A DNA stretch of 64,000 nt from UBA4459 sp963776205 (GCA_963776205.1 CAVZLR010000008.1:27496-91495); one strand, 5' to 3'. Shown: positions 51,114 through 61,490, counted from the stretch's first letter. Notes: generated by a model not told the origin, from the sequence alone. A program made the numbers and translations.

Positions 51114-52224
51114 GCTAAATCCAGGAGAGCCAAGGTATTATGCGTTGCTGGCTGAATATTGTTCAAGAAACAAAATGAATGAGCGAGCAATTAAAGCCTA
51201 CGAAAAAATAGTTGAGCTGAATCCGGATGATCCGTATGTCCATATTTCATTGGCTGATTACTATAAAAAGAATGGAGACTATCAGAAATCATTCGAAGAA
51301 CTAAAAATTGGTCTTGCAAATCCGGACCTGCAGCTAGACACCAAGATCAACCTTTTGATAGCATATTATACCGGTGAATTAAATGAAGAGCAAAAGAAGC
51401 AGGCACTTGAATTATCACAGATATTGAAAAAAACACATCCTGATGAGGTTTTGGCTGAAACCTTTTATGCTTCCATGTTATATGAAAATGCTGAATACAG
51501 CGAAGCGAGAAACATATTGCAAAGGGTACTTGATGAGAATGCAAAAAACTATGTTATTTGGGAACAATTGCTATTCTGCGATCTGTATCTTGAAGACTAC
51601 ACAAACCTGCTTGCTGATTCGGAAGAAGCCATTGATTATTTCCCTAATTATCCTCTGCCATATTTATTTGCTGGGATCAGCAGCTTTCAATTAAAGGATT
51701 TCGTAAAAGCAAAAGCATATCTGGAATCAGGTAAAGAGTATGTGGTGAATAACAATGCCTTACTTGAACAATTTTATAGCTCACTGGGAGATACATATAA
51801 CGAATTGGGTGAACATGATGCATCGTATAAAGCTTATGAGAGAGTATTGACGATGAACCCCAAAAATGCGTTGGTTCTGAATAACTATGCGTATTATCTG
51901 TCACTACGTTCGGAACAACTTGAAAAAGCCGAAAATATGGCCAAAATAGCCGTGGAAATTGATCCTTATAATCAAAATAATCTGGATACCTACGCCTGGG
52001 TTTTGTATAAAATGAAAAAGTATGAACAGGCTTATGAATGGATCAAAAAAGCCTATAATAATGGCGGAGAAGAAAGTGGCGTCGTTTTAGAACACTACGG
52101 AGACATACTATTTCAACTAGATAAAAAGGAAGAAGCGCTTGAATACTGGAAAAGGGCACTTACAAAGGAAGATTATTCAGATTTTTTACAAAAGAAAGTT
52201 AACGATAAAAAACTATATGAATAA
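51114..52224 (+). CDS. TPR lipoprotein, C-terminal part
   Basis: This is the continuation of the gene above in the next frame; coding evidence starts at about 51091 and the first possible start codon listed in the frame is a TTG at 51145. It carries at least seven TPR-like units (KAYEKIVELNPDDPYVHISL, AEYCSRNKMNERAI, KAYERVLTMNPKNALVLNNY, MAKIAVEIDPYNQNNLDTYA and others). The stop at 52224 overlaps the DUF4292 start by eight bases. TPR arrays bind partner proteins; here a role in outer-membrane assembly with the following two genes is plausible but unproven. Confidence 0.85.
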
Positions 52225-53047
52225 GCGACTTGGTTTTTTAATCTTTTGCCTGGCAGGAATCATATTCATTTCTGCATGTAAGTCAACGCGCTCAGCATTA
52301 AAAAGACCTATTAAAGAATATGGATTCAATTATTTGTATAGTAAAATGCTGGAAAACCAGGTTGATTTCAGCTATTTAAGTGCTAAATTTAATGTGGTTT
52401 ATTACCAGGGCAAGAAAAAAACAGAACTGAGAGGCCAGTTCAGGATTAAAAAAGACAGTTTAACTTGGATATCACTTTCACCAGCACTTGGAATTGAAGC
52501 GGCCAGAATTTTGTTAAGTGACGATTCTGTAAAATTCATTAACCGGCTTAATAAAACTTTCTTTACCGGAGAATATGCATTGATTGACAGTCTGTTAAAC
52601 ACATCTCTGGATTATTCAATTCTTGAAGCCATGATTCTTGGTAATGAGTTAACACAATACGATATAAATAAGTTCAGGGCTTCCATTGATGGGGGACTGT
52701 ATCGAATCACCATACAGGAACGGAGAAAGATTAAAAAATATTTAAAAACGGATGAAGTAAGCTCTAAAGTGTTGGTTCAGAACATCTGGTTAAATCCTGA
52801 CAACTTTAAAATAAAGCAAGTTGAACTGAAAGAACTGGGCGATGATGCCAGAAAATTAGAGGTTATTTATCTGGATTATCATGATGTGGATGGTGTATTA
52901 TTACCTAAAGAAGTCCAAATTCTTATTTCTGCAAGCACACCGATTGACATTAGCATTAAGTATGGCAAAACAGAAATCAATCGAGAGCTGAGGTTCCCAT
53001 TTGCTATACCCGATAAATACGATGAGTTATTTGTAAGTCCTCAATAA
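52217..53047 (+). CDS. DUF4292 lipoprotein (LolA/LolB-like fold)
   Basis: The protein has 276 residues from the ATG at 52217, which overlaps the end of the TPR gene. The lipobox is IFISAC with Cys21. The DUF4292 core follows: DFSYLSAKFNVVYYQG, then KTELRGQFRIKKDSLTWISL, then GIEAARILLSDDSVKFINRL and a later VEVIYLDYHDVDGVLLPKEV. Proteins of this type resemble LolA/LolB carriers of lipoproteins, so it may move lipid or lipoprotein in the periplasm or at the outer membrane. That function is inferred from fold only. It is directly followed (no gap) by the EnvC-like gene. Confidence 0.85.
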   Translation: MNKRLGFLIFCLAGIIFISACKSTRSALKRPIKEYGFNYLYSKMLENQVDFSYLSAKFNVVYYQGKKKTELRGQFRIKKDSLTWISLSPALGIEAARILLSDDSVKFINRLNKTFFTGEYALIDSLLNTSLDYSILEAMILGNELTQYDINKFRASIDGGLYRITIQERRKIKKYLKTDEVSSKVLVQNIWLNPDNFKIKQVELKELGDDARKLEVIYLDYHDVDGVLLPKEVQILISASTPIDISIKYGKTEINRELRFPFAIPDKYDELFVSPQ

Positions 53048-54253
53048 ATGGGTGCCCCCGCTGTTAAATATTATTTACTCTTATTGCTAATTTCCATTAG
53101 TGTAGTCCTCAATTCCCAAACAACACGTCAGCAACTGGAGGAAAAACGGAAAAAGCTAGAGTCTGAAATCGCGTATACAAATCAACTTATTGAACAAACG
53201 CAAGTTTCGAGAAAAAATAATCTTTATGAACTCAGTCTGCTGAATGCCAGGATTAATCAGCGAAGCGAACTGGTTGCAACACTTAAAAGTGAAATCTATT
53301 CAATTGAAGGCGAAATTGAATCAACCGATAAAAGTATCACATACCTCGATCGGGAACTCATAATATTAAAACAAGAGTATGTAAAACTTGCCTATTTCGC
53401 ATTTAAGCATAAGAATGCCAACGATAAATTGATATACCTATTTTCAGCGGAAGACCTAAACCAGGCTTACCAGCGGTTACGATATCTTGATCAGCTAAGT
53501 GAATTTATTAGAAATGAAGCCAAAATGATTAAAGAATTGATGCAAACGAAGGAGCAATTGTTAGGCGATTTAACTGATCAGAAAGCCAGGAAAAAAGAGT
53601 TTTTGGAAAGTGAGAACCTTCAACTTTCAAAACTTGAAGTGGAACAGATTGCCAAAGACAAGTTAACTGCAGATTTGTCAAAAAGGGAACGAGAATTAAA
53701 AAAATCGCTGAAGGCCAAGGAGCAGGAATCGGAAAACCTGAATAAAAAAATAAAAGAAATAATTGCCAATGTTACTAGACCAAAACCATCAGCAACCGGT
53801 AAAAATACGTATGAACTCACTCCTGATGAAACACTGCTTTCAGAATCATTCGCATCGAATATGGGAAAATTACCCTGGCCCATCGAAAGAGGTGTGATAT
53901 CAGAAACGTATGGTGTACACCAGCATCCGGTGTTAAAAAATGTAAAGACAAAAAATAATGGTATTGATATTGCTACATCAAAAGATGGTGAAGCCCGATG
54001 TGTTTTTAGTGGTGAGGTGGTGAGTGTTACTTCTATTACGGCATCAAATAAAGCTGTAATTGTGAAACACGGCGAATACTTTACTGTTTATACAAATCTT
54101 GACGAGGTTTTTGTAAAAAAAGGTGAGATGCTGAACACCAAACAAATCATTGGCCGTGTTCATACCAATTTAGAAGGAAAAACCGAACTTCACTTTCAGG
54201 TTTGGAAAGATAAAACCCTGCAGGACCCATCCCAATGGATCATCCGAAAATAG
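53048..54253 (+). CDS. EnvC-like murein hydrolase activator (degenerate M23 domain)
   Basis: The protein has 401 residues with a signal peptide ending near VVLNSQTTRQ. A long coiled coil fills about residues 20-240 (TTRQQLEEKRKKLESEIAYT and onward). The C-terminal M23/LytM fold begins LPWPIERGVISETYGVHQH. Active LytM enzymes bind zinc through HxxxD and HxH. Here the first His-containing stretch reads NNGIDIATSKDG and the HxH position reads VYTNLDE, so both His are missing while ELHFQVWKD is kept. That is the pattern of EnvC/NlpD-type proteins that switch on cell-wall amidases at the division site instead of cutting peptidoglycan. It closes the dut operon. Confidence 0.88.
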   Translation: MGAPAVKYYLLLLLISISVVLNSQTTRQQLEEKRKKLESEIAYTNQLIEQTQVSRKNNLYELSLLNARINQRSELVATLKSEIYSIEGEIESTDKSITYLDRELIILKQEYVKLAYFAFKHKNANDKLIYLFSAEDLNQAYQRLRYLDQLSEFIRNEAKMIKELMQTKEQLLGDLTDQKARKKEFLESENLQLSKLEVEQIAKDKLTADLSKRERELKKSLKAKEQESENLNKKIKEIIANVTRPKPSATGKNTYELTPDETLLSESFASNMGKLPWPIERGVISETYGVHQHPVLKNVKTKNNGIDIATSKDGEARCVFSGEVVSVTSITASNKAVIVKHGEYFTVYTNLDEVFVKKGEMLNTKQIIGRVHTNLEGKTELHFQVWKDKTLQDPSQWIIRK

Positions 54254-54260
54254 ATTTTTA

Positions 54261-56231
54261 TTAGTTTCTGATTAGTTTACCTGTTTTAAAAGTAATACCA
54301 TCAAATGATAAGCGGTAGATGTATGCACCACTCGCTATATCAAGATCATTTATTTCAAAATGATTAAATCCGATGCTTAAAGATTCATTACGCTTAAATA
54401 CAGTTATACCCGCCTGATCCATTAGTGCGATCTGTAATGTTCCTTTTTCTCTGGCATCAACTTCTATTTGAAATGCAGACGTAGAAATTGGATTTGGATA
54501 AATGCGTGAATCCGAAACCAGGTGGTTTATTTCACGGATACCCACATCTGTATAAACACGCATAGTTACCGGAATGGTATCCGGTTCAACATCATTAGCA
54601 CTAACAACCATTGTACAATGGTAATCACCCGTATCCAGCCCATTATTGTTAAAAGCGATGAATATTTCATCAAATTCAGATTCGAGTAATTCGCCTGCGT
54701 ATTGACTTAAGCTTATCCATTCCGGCTGATCTATGATGTTTATCGCATAAATTAAAGTATCACTGCCGGTATTTGCAATTTTCAAAGTATCAGTGGTTGT
54801 TGTGTTTAATAAGGTTTCTACATAAATGGAATCTTTATCGATTGACATGTCCGGTCTGTCTAACATTAAATTAATTGAATTAAAAATATTCAAACGTCCC
54901 CCGGTAACGGTTATTCCATCTAAATCTTCTACCGGATCAACCCCCGACAAAATATAATCTTTGATCATCAAAGCCCCTTCTGCCGGATTTGCTTTATAAA
55001 AATTCATAAATGTGGTGTCAGCTGCAGCGAACATCATAGCAACCGCACCTGTTACGTGGGGTGTTGACATGGATGTGCCACTTTTATACGTGTATGTATT
55101 GTTATTGTTAGTTGATAACACCTGGTAACCAGGCGCCCCTAAATCAATAGACTCAAGTCCCCACCCGGAAGTAATCACCTTATTGTCTTTATTATTTGTA
55201 TTTGTTACCGCTATCAGGTATTCGGTGGTAAAAGCTGTTGGGATATCACCTGTTTCATCAATATTCCAGTTGGCATTTGCTGTTGCTCCCATACTTAATA
55301 TACCCAGTTGTCCCAGGGAATCATACATGGCTTCCCAAATCGGGTAATCTTCGGGCTGGCCATTATTTACGCCAAATGAACAATTATCAGCTACCACAAA
55401 GGCACCTTCAGTGCCATTTGAAAGTTCATATTGTTCCCGAACCGTATAAATATAACTTAGTGCTTCAACAGCAACTGATTCTGTTGTAGAAGACCCGGCA
55501 ATTGGCAGAATTTTGACATTCATATTTACACCGGTTACGCCAATTTCATTATTACCAATGGCGCCACTGATACCACAAACGTGTGTTCCATGTCCGCTTC
55601 CTGCTGGTATAACTCCGTTGTGATTATATGCATTCCAGCCATCATAATCATCCACATAGCCATTTTCATCGTCATCAATATCATTACCAGGAATCTCCCC
55701 GTAGTTTTTCCAGAAATTGAGGTCTTCATGTGTTAAAAAAGCCCCGTTATCAACTATTGCAACAACAATGGTATCGCCAAAAACGCTTAGCCCTCCCTGA
55801 GTGATATCCCATGCATCAGTCGCATCAATATCAGCATCCGGCGTGCCACCGTTCTGCCCTGTATTCAAAAGGGGCCATTGTTCGTCAAATTGTTCGTCAT
55901 CCGGGATGATTTCATCCTGATCGCGCAATTCGATATAATGGTTGTTTTGTGCATGTACAATTTCTTTATGCAAGCCGAAATCAGCAAGTAACTTTTCATG
56001 GCTGCTTTTTGAAATATCAAAACGGATTAGGTAGATGTTAAATCGTTTTGAAATTGTCTGAACATTTGATTTATCAATAAGATCAAAATCATTTAGAATG
56101 TGATCAATTGATTCATTATTCTTAAGCTGAATCATTAATTCTCCGGGCATATATTGATCCTTATTGAATTGTTGCGCAAGAACAGTAAATCCGAGTAATA
56201 GTAATATAAAGAGGGTTGAATTTCGTTTCAT
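54261..56231 (-). CDS. Secreted S8 (subtilisin-like) protease with T9SS sorting domain
   Basis: The protein has 656 residues with a signal peptide ending near TVLAQQFNK. A propeptide-like inhibitor domain follows (MPGELMIQLKNNESIDHILN). The subtilase domain has the triad Asp (VVAIVDNGAFLTHEDLNFW), His (SGHGTHVCGISGAIGNNEIG) and Ser (YKSGTSMSTPHVTGAVAMMF). The oxyanion Asn lies in ADNCSFGVN. A beta-domain (about 460-560) and a type A T9SS tail follow (SRIYPNPISTSAFQIEV, then SGAYIYRLSFDGITFKTGKL). It is a broad endopeptidase released to or held on the cell surface. Its stop lies seven bases from the convergent EnvC-like gene. Confidence 0.93.
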   Translation of the reverse strand: MKRNSTLFILLLLGFTVLAQQFNKDQYMPGELMIQLKNNESIDHILNDFDLIDKSNVQTISKRFNIYLIRFDISKSSHEKLLADFGLHKEIVHAQNNHYIELRDQDEIIPDDEQFDEQWPLLNTGQNGGTPDADIDATDAWDITQGGLSVFGDTIVVAIVDNGAFLTHEDLNFWKNYGEIPGNDIDDDENGYVDDYDGWNAYNHNGVIPAGSGHGTHVCGISGAIGNNEIGVTGVNMNVKILPIAGSSTTESVAVEALSYIYTVREQYELSNGTEGAFVVADNCSFGVNNGQPEDYPIWEAMYDSLGQLGILSMGATANANWNIDETGDIPTAFTTEYLIAVTNTNNKDNKVITSGWGLESIDLGAPGYQVLSTNNNNTYTYKSGTSMSTPHVTGAVAMMFAAADTTFMNFYKANPAEGALMIKDYILSGVDPVEDLDGITVTGGRLNIFNSINLMLDRPDMSIDKDSIYVETLLNTTTTDTLKIANTGSDTLIYAINIIDQPEWISLSQYAGELLESEFDEIFIAFNNNGLDTGDYHCTMVVSANDVEPDTIPVTMRVYTDVGIREINHLVSDSRIYPNPISTSAFQIEVDAREKGTLQIALMDQAGITVFKRNESLSIGFNHFEINDLDIASGAYIYRLSFDGITFKTGKLIRN

Positions 56232-56294
56232 GGTATTTAGTTAAGGTTTTTTGACCTGAAAAGGCGAAAATAGCAAAATATAACAGATAATAAA

Positions 56295-56316
56295 AAAAAG
56301 GGCTTTTGCCCTTTTT
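56295..56316. terminator. Rho-independent terminator
   Basis: AAAAAGGGC pairs with GCCCTTTTT around a TTTT loop, with a T-run on either strand. It sits just after the small leftward gene at 56326 and ends its transcript. Confidence 0.8.
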
Positions 56317-56325
56317 AATATTTTG

Positions 56326-56547
56326 TTATTCAATTATCTTTTCTCGAGCCTGGTAAGCTTTTCTGGCGGCATAACCTATGCCCAGTGTTATTAGTATTAT
56401 GGCACCACTTCCAATTGGGACTGAACCCCCGATGGGTATGTCACCACCGCCCGGGTCGGGGGGTGGAGGGGGTTGCGCAACAAGCGTGCCCAGTGCCATG
56501 AACAGGCACAACATAAGCATGGTTATCTTCAAAAAAATTACCTTCAT
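56326..56547 (-). CDS. Tiny exported protein with a C-terminal anchor (PID-CTERM-like)
   Basis: The protein has 73 residues. A signal peptide (ILMLCLFMALGTLVAQ-like, residues 1-25) is followed by a Pro-rich stretch (PPPPPDPGGGD), then IPIGGSVPIGSG, a hydrophobic helix (AIILITLGIGYAARKAY) and a basic end. The order of short motif, helix and Arg/Lys cluster is that of the PEP-CTERM-like sorting signals of Bacteroidota (PID-CTERM with an exosortase). Almost nothing is left for a folded domain, so the whole protein is signal, linker and tail. The function is unknown; it may be a surface-displayed Pro-rich peptide. It is followed by a strong terminator. Confidence 0.6.
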   Translation of the reverse strand: MKVIFLKITMLMLCLFMALGTLVAQPPPPPDPGGGDIPIGGSVPIGSGAIILITLGIGYAARKAYQAREKIIE

Positions 56548-56714
56548 TCTGGCTGCTTGCTTGCGTTTATATCAATTGGTACCTGGCAATTTATACAGTT
56601 GTTAGCATAAAATGTTACTGGGATACCCGGTTAAACAATGCAAAGTTCAAAAATGCTTTTCTGACTTTCCGGGCAAAAGTAAAATAAAATCTACAAACTG
56701 TTGTTAATAATTGT

Positions 56715-58451
56715 CTATTCAGTTTTTCTATCGCCGTCACTTACCTTTTCATCCATTTTTTCTTTTACTTCTATTTCCTCGACTGAGACTGAATTTCCAA
56801 ATAAATTCTTTCCTTCAGCTGATTTTCCGTATAGTTTTTCCATTTCCTGTTCCAATGGACCCGGAGCAGGTTGAAAGCGATGACTATAATCAGAAATCTC
56901 AGTTTTTCCATCTTTTGTCACGTATTCTTCGTTAGCCCTGGTGGCAACTATTTGCCATGAAAAAGGTACAGTGGACATGCCCCCCTGTAATTCAACCACA
57001 TCAAATCCATCGGCTGATTTATTTGTAACATATACACCATTACAATCTCCTTCGAGGGTAATAAAAACTTTTAAAGGATGCTCGGAGCTTACATTTATAT
57101 TGATAGCTAAATCCGGGTCGATGGTAATGTGTGCTTTTCCATTAACAAGTTGTCCGATGCCGTAATCCTGGAAAAGAGATTCCGGAGCTTCCGGACATAC
57201 CAGGGTAACTATTTCACCATTTGTATTTTTTACAATAGTACTTACTGTACCATTACCCACAATTTTTCGGTTGGTGCCTGAATAGTTGCCACCAACGTAA
57301 GCATATTGCCCATCAGCTGTGGAAAAATATCCCCCATAACGATTTCCACTTGAATTGGCTGCTATTCCGTAAACGCCACAAACATCACCTGTAAACGCAC
57401 CGCCGCTTCCTCCTGGCAACGAATAATAAGAATTTCCCTGGTTACCTATACCAATCACACCTGTACCAGCAGTAGCGTCTGAACCAAAACCATAAACGCC
57501 TGCTTTTGCACCTGAAAAAGCACCGCCGTTCCCGCCAGAAATATAATGGAAGGTTGTACTGTCATTGCCTACACCTATTACTCCTATACCTTGACTAGAA
57601 TTACGTCCTTTTCCATAAACTCCATGGTACCCACTAAACGCACCACCAGTTCCACTTGTTAAATATGAAAGTGTGGCATAATTATTTCCAACGGCACCAA
57701 TTCCTGTTCCATCTGCATCGTTTAAAGCCTTAGCATAAATACCATATTTTGATCCTCTTATGGAGGCACCACTTCCACCACTAATTGTGGCTCCTGAAAC
57801 ATTGTTTCCAGTGGCAACAAGAGCTGTTCCGTCGGTATTTATATTTTGTGCTCTTATGGAAGTATACGTATCATTTGAATAACCATAAACAGCATAGCTA
57901 TTTGTAGAATAACCATATAAACCATAACCATCAACAGAATATCCACTAATAGCATCATCATGAGTAGCGTTGGCATTTACTTCAAACTTATTGTCAGAAC
58001 CTGGTGCTGTATAACCATTATCGATGGCAATTTGCCCATTGTCTAATATTCTCATACGCTCAGTGTCATCCGTATAAAAGGCCAATGGCTCAGTGTCGGT
58101 AGTTCCAAGAAAATTAGTACCAACGGTTGTTCCTGAATTTCCTTCCGTGGTCCAATCATCGCTTTCGCCGCCAATTCCAATCCAATTCGGACTTCCGGGC
58201 GTTCCTGCATTGTAGTAAAAGCCTGGCGTATTGTCAGTTTGCCAAATCAGCAATCCGGTTGCGGGGCTTGAAATATTATCTCGCTGTGTTTGATTCATTC
58301 TCGGAATAAGAATTCCTCCAGAGGTTGATTCAATTTCCAACATGGCAGATCCGTCCGGCGCACCGCCATCCGTATTAATGGCCACCTGGGCATTTAATGA
58401 GAAAGCTACAAGCAAAGCAACTGCTGTTAGAATTGTAATGTTTGTTTTCAT
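56715..58451 (-). CDS. Exported fibre-like repeat protein
   Basis: The protein has 578 residues with a signal peptide ending near SLNAQVAINTDG. The start (GAPDGSAMLEIESTSGGILI, PRMNQTQRDNISSPATGLL) is the standard N-terminal module of Bacteroidota tail-fibre-like surface proteins. The middle has about four units of around 50 residues of the type GIGVIGVGN, then GGNGGAFSGA and GVYGFG, a pattern expected for a trimeric beta-fibre stalk. The C-terminus (about 430-578) is a separate domain (AHITIDPDLAININVSSEHP, FKVFITLEGDCNGVY-like) with an acidic tail and no T9SS sorting domain. It may be a surface fibre or adhesin. It is the leftmost of a group of leftward surface-protein genes. Confidence 0.72.
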   Translation of the reverse strand: MKTNITILTAVALLVAFSLNAQVAINTDGGAPDGSAMLEIESTSGGILIPRMNQTQRDNISSPATGLLIWQTDNTPGFYYNAGTPGSPNWIGIGGESDDWTTEGNSGTTVGTNFLGTTDTEPLAFYTDDTERMRILDNGQIAIDNGYTAPGSDNKFEVNANATHDDAISGYSVDGYGLYGYSTNSYAVYGYSNDTYTSIRAQNINTDGTALVATGNNVSGATISGGSGASIRGSKYGIYAKALNDADGTGIGAVGNNYATLSYLTSGTGGAFSGYHGVYGKGRNSSQGIGVIGVGNDSTTFHYISGGNGGAFSGAKAGVYGFGSDATAGTGVIGIGNQGNSYYSLPGGSGGAFTGDVCGVYGIAANSSGNRYGGYFSTADGQYAYVGGNYSGTNRKIVGNGTVSTIVKNTNGEIVTLVCPEAPESLFQDYGIGQLVNGKAHITIDPDLAININVSSEHPLKVFITLEGDCNGVYVTNKSADGFDVVELQGGMSTVPFSWQIVATRANEEYVTKDGKTEISDYSHRFQPAPGPLEQEMEKLYGKSAEGKNLFGNSVSVEEIEVKEKMDEKVSDGDRKTE

Positions 58452-58502
58452 TGTCTTGTTTATTAGTTTTTGTATTGTTTTTTCTTTTCTATTCTTAAAT
58501 GG

Positions 58503-60121
58503 TTATTTCAAAATCAATATTTTTTCTGTGTGTACCTGTTTGTCAGTTAATACACGAACTACATAATATCCGGTTCGATCTGACACATAGAGTTTTGTTG
58601 AGGTTTGATCAGGTACAGATTTTCTCAATACCTGTTGCCCCATCATGTCATAGATTACGACCTCTTTAATTCGCTCATCCGATTTGTTAACTACATAGGC
58701 AAATTCTTTGGATGAAAATATCTTCATCAAACCATCTTCATCGCCGCTAAATGGATCATCAATGGCTGTTGGGCCTAAGAAATGAACATTAAACCGGTGA
58801 ACCTCATCTCCCGGGGCAGCCATAAAACTGTAAATATTTTCGCTGTTTGTTATACTTATCCATTCGGTTTGTTCCTGGATATCTTCCAGCCATACTTCAT
58901 TGTATTGATCAAATGTTTCAATACCTTCAAAACTCAATGTATATTCCGCTTCTTCTCCACATACAAAGTGCATAGGTACAGTAGTGAGTTGTGAAAGCAA
59001 TTCTTCAACAGGTAAGGTATTAATAGCCATTCTGGTATTGTCGTCAGCAAGGGTATTGATCATGGTGGCACCTGAACTCACGCTATTCCATTTCTTAGCA
59101 TCAATTTCTTCATCAAATCCTTTGGACGCATCATTGCTAAAACAAATGTAAGTCTCATCTTTAAAACCGATGGTACCACCTGTTACTTTCACGGTAAGCA
59201 GGTTCATGAACACTTCCCTGAAAGGATCAGTCGCTGTGAGATTTATGGGAATTGGTAAATGAGATATTACCATTGGCTTTTGTTTCAACAAAAAAGCCCT
59301 GTCCGTGCTGTAAATATTGCGTTCCTCCAATACCGGAAGCTCTCGCAATATAGTTACCTGATGTTGGATCGTAGATATAATATTTATTCTGTATATACGT
59401 ATTGTTATCACTGGCAAAATCATCAAAATCGATGGCGGAAGGGAAAGGATTACTTATTAACTCAAGCCCATTATTTACTACATTTCTAATGGTATATGTT
59501 ACTGAGCCTGAGAGCGGATAACCAGTCATTACGATGGTACCAGTTCCCGCTACATAATTTGACAAGGTTAAACCATTACCGACAGGCACTTCATAATCGT
59601 ATGGCCATACATTTACCCATGGCTGTAGAGTATTTGTATCAACAGTTGCATCCCATTCGAAGGCATATGTATCAAGATAGGTCATGTCAAATTGTTGTAG
59701 TCTGACGGAACTGTTATATCCAGTTGTAGTGTCTTCTAGAGGTGCACCCACAAAATGCATGAAGTAATTGGTGCCGGCGCTTCCTGAAATATACGATTCA
59801 ACTCTTGGCACTGCCGCCTGCACTGTGACTTACAGATCCATTGACAATATATGAACCCCTACCAGTTGCATCCGATTGAATATATCAGTGCATTTGGGGC
59901 ATTTAGAATATAAATCTTCATCGGTTGTTACAAAAGTTTCTGAAGGGGAATGACTAAGCCCCATTCAGTACTGAGATCTTTAGATCACCATCCATCAATA
60001 GATAGGTACCGCTCACCATTCTTACTTTGGCTGTTCCGGCAATATTCATGCCCCCGTTTTGGGCAGTAACTGAAAAGGAAAATACGGATATAGCAAAAAC
60101 TAGAGTAAATAGTTTTCTCAT
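58503..60121 (-). pseudogene. Decayed T9SS cargo gene (multiple frameshifts)
   Basis: A start at 60121 gives a signal peptide (MRKLFTLVFAISVFSFSVTA) and 55 codons, then a stop at 59954. Translating on in the other frames gives good coding pieces: SETFVTTDEDLYSK, SDATGRGSYIVNGSV, a long piece 59823-59227 (VPRVESYISG to ISFTNSHKSHSD) and a last piece from about 59240 down to the stop at 58503 (TDPFREVFMNLLTVKVTGG to HTEKILILK). The end is a type A T9SS tail (KEVVIYDMMGQQVLRK). At least four frame changes are needed to join them. The intact homolog is the gene at 61491-63959. Either this copy is a true pseudogene or the local sequence has many errors. Confidence 0.8.
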
Positions 60122-60416
60122 GGCTACTTGTTTTGTTTGTTTATACGTTTTGCTTGCTGCTTTTATACAGCACTTTAAGCTAAAAAGTTACATCCGCTTG
60201 CTTGAAAAATGGCATAAAATTTCCGCCTAAAGCGTTTTTCATCAAGAACAAATATACATCAAAAAATGAAAAAGTCAAATATTTAGCAATTTATTAACAG
60301 TAGATAGTTAATAATTTCGGCATGTAGTGCGTGAAATATCAATGAGTTACTTAATCTTTAATAAGCAGTAGGTTGAAGTTAATAAATGAAAGTATTTACT
60401 AAGGATACAAAATAGC

Positions 60417-61236
60417 TTACTGGCCTATAAATACTTTTTTCGTGTAGATATTCTTATCAGTTATCACTTTGATAAAATAATACCCGGTTTGGCTGGAAAC
60501 ATAATATTTATTCAATACACCAAAAGATTGATCTCTAATGGGTACTTCGTTGCCCACCAGGTCGAAAACTTCAATTTCCTTAATAAATTCGGAGCTGTTA
60601 TTTTGTATGTAAGCATAGTATTGAGATGCGTAAATTTTCATTTGCTTATCTGGTAATATCTCCGGTAGTTCATCAGTGCCGGTCGGATCCAAAAAGTGCA
60701 TCACAAATCGATTGATACTTGAATCGCTGACATAACCCTGAAAGGTATAAGAAGCAACATCCCTGTTGATGCTGAACCAATCTTCCCCGGTTGATAGATC
60801 TTCGAGCCAGAATTCGGTTGGATACTCAAATCCATCCATCCCACTGAATGTTAAGGTATATTCATCATCATAACCACATTGAAAATGAATAGGAATGCTG
60901 GTCATGCCATCATACAGGCAGGATAGGGGCATGGCATTAATAGCGAGTTCAGTTTCATCGCTGGCTATGCTCCATATCATGGTGGCATCTGAATTGATGC
61001 TATACCATTTGATGGATTCCAGTTCCTCATCATAACCGGTAGTAGCACCATCCATATAATAAATATATAGATTGTCTCTCGTAGCCTATAATCGCCACCG
61101 GCTACATGTATATTAAGCACATTAGGCGTGGTACTTCTTAGTAATTATCTTTTGGAACATTAATACTGCGCCTTCTGCGCCAATAAGACGAAATAGCGAC
61201 AGCGATCACGCAAACAAGTGCGTAGATGTTTTTCAT
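60417..61236 (-). pseudogene. Decayed T9SS cargo gene with large internal deletion
   Basis: The 5' end at 61236 encodes a signal peptide (MKNIYALVCVIAVAISS) that runs into a short out-of-frame stretch with a stop. A good C-terminal part starts by about 61100: LNIHVAGGDY, RDNLYIYYMDGATTGYDEEL, then the frame 61055-60417 ending in a type A T9SS tail (IKEIEVFDLVGNEVPIRD, then YFIKVITDKNIYTKKVFI). Compared with the 822-residue paralog next door, the whole middle (several hundred residues) is gone. The upstream bases of this gene and of the one at 60121 also look alike (CATGGCTAC... versus ATAATGGCTTG...), as expected for tandem duplicates. Confidence 0.75.
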
Positions 61237-61442
61237 AATGGCTTGTGTTTCGTTTGTTTTTCAAGCTATTATACTTTGTTTCATTTAAAAAAGTTACCGA
61301 ATAAATTGCTTGTTTATTGGTAACGAAACATAAATTAGCTCGCCCCAAATATAAGGCGGTAATTGACGAAAGTCAAATTATTTGGGGATTATTTTCAGTT
61401 TAGACACTTGAGAGCATGGAAAAAGCAATGTTAAGAATATAA

Positions 61443-61470
61443 AAAAAGCGCAAGATTTCTTGCGCTTTTT
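61443..61470. terminator. Rho-independent terminator
   Basis: AAAAAGCGCAAGA pairs with TCTTGCGCTTTTT, a 12-13-pair stem with a tiny loop and a T-run on both strands. It lies 21 bases past the stop of the leftward 822-residue gene. Confidence 0.85.
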
Positions 61471-61490
61471 AAGGATGGTTTTAGTTCTTC

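Noticed and set aside
61160..61348. Short frame ending LLAQKAQY
   Set aside because: It overlaps the decayed signal peptide of the middle T9SS paralog in another frame and has no signal or domain of its own; treated as part of the pseudogene.
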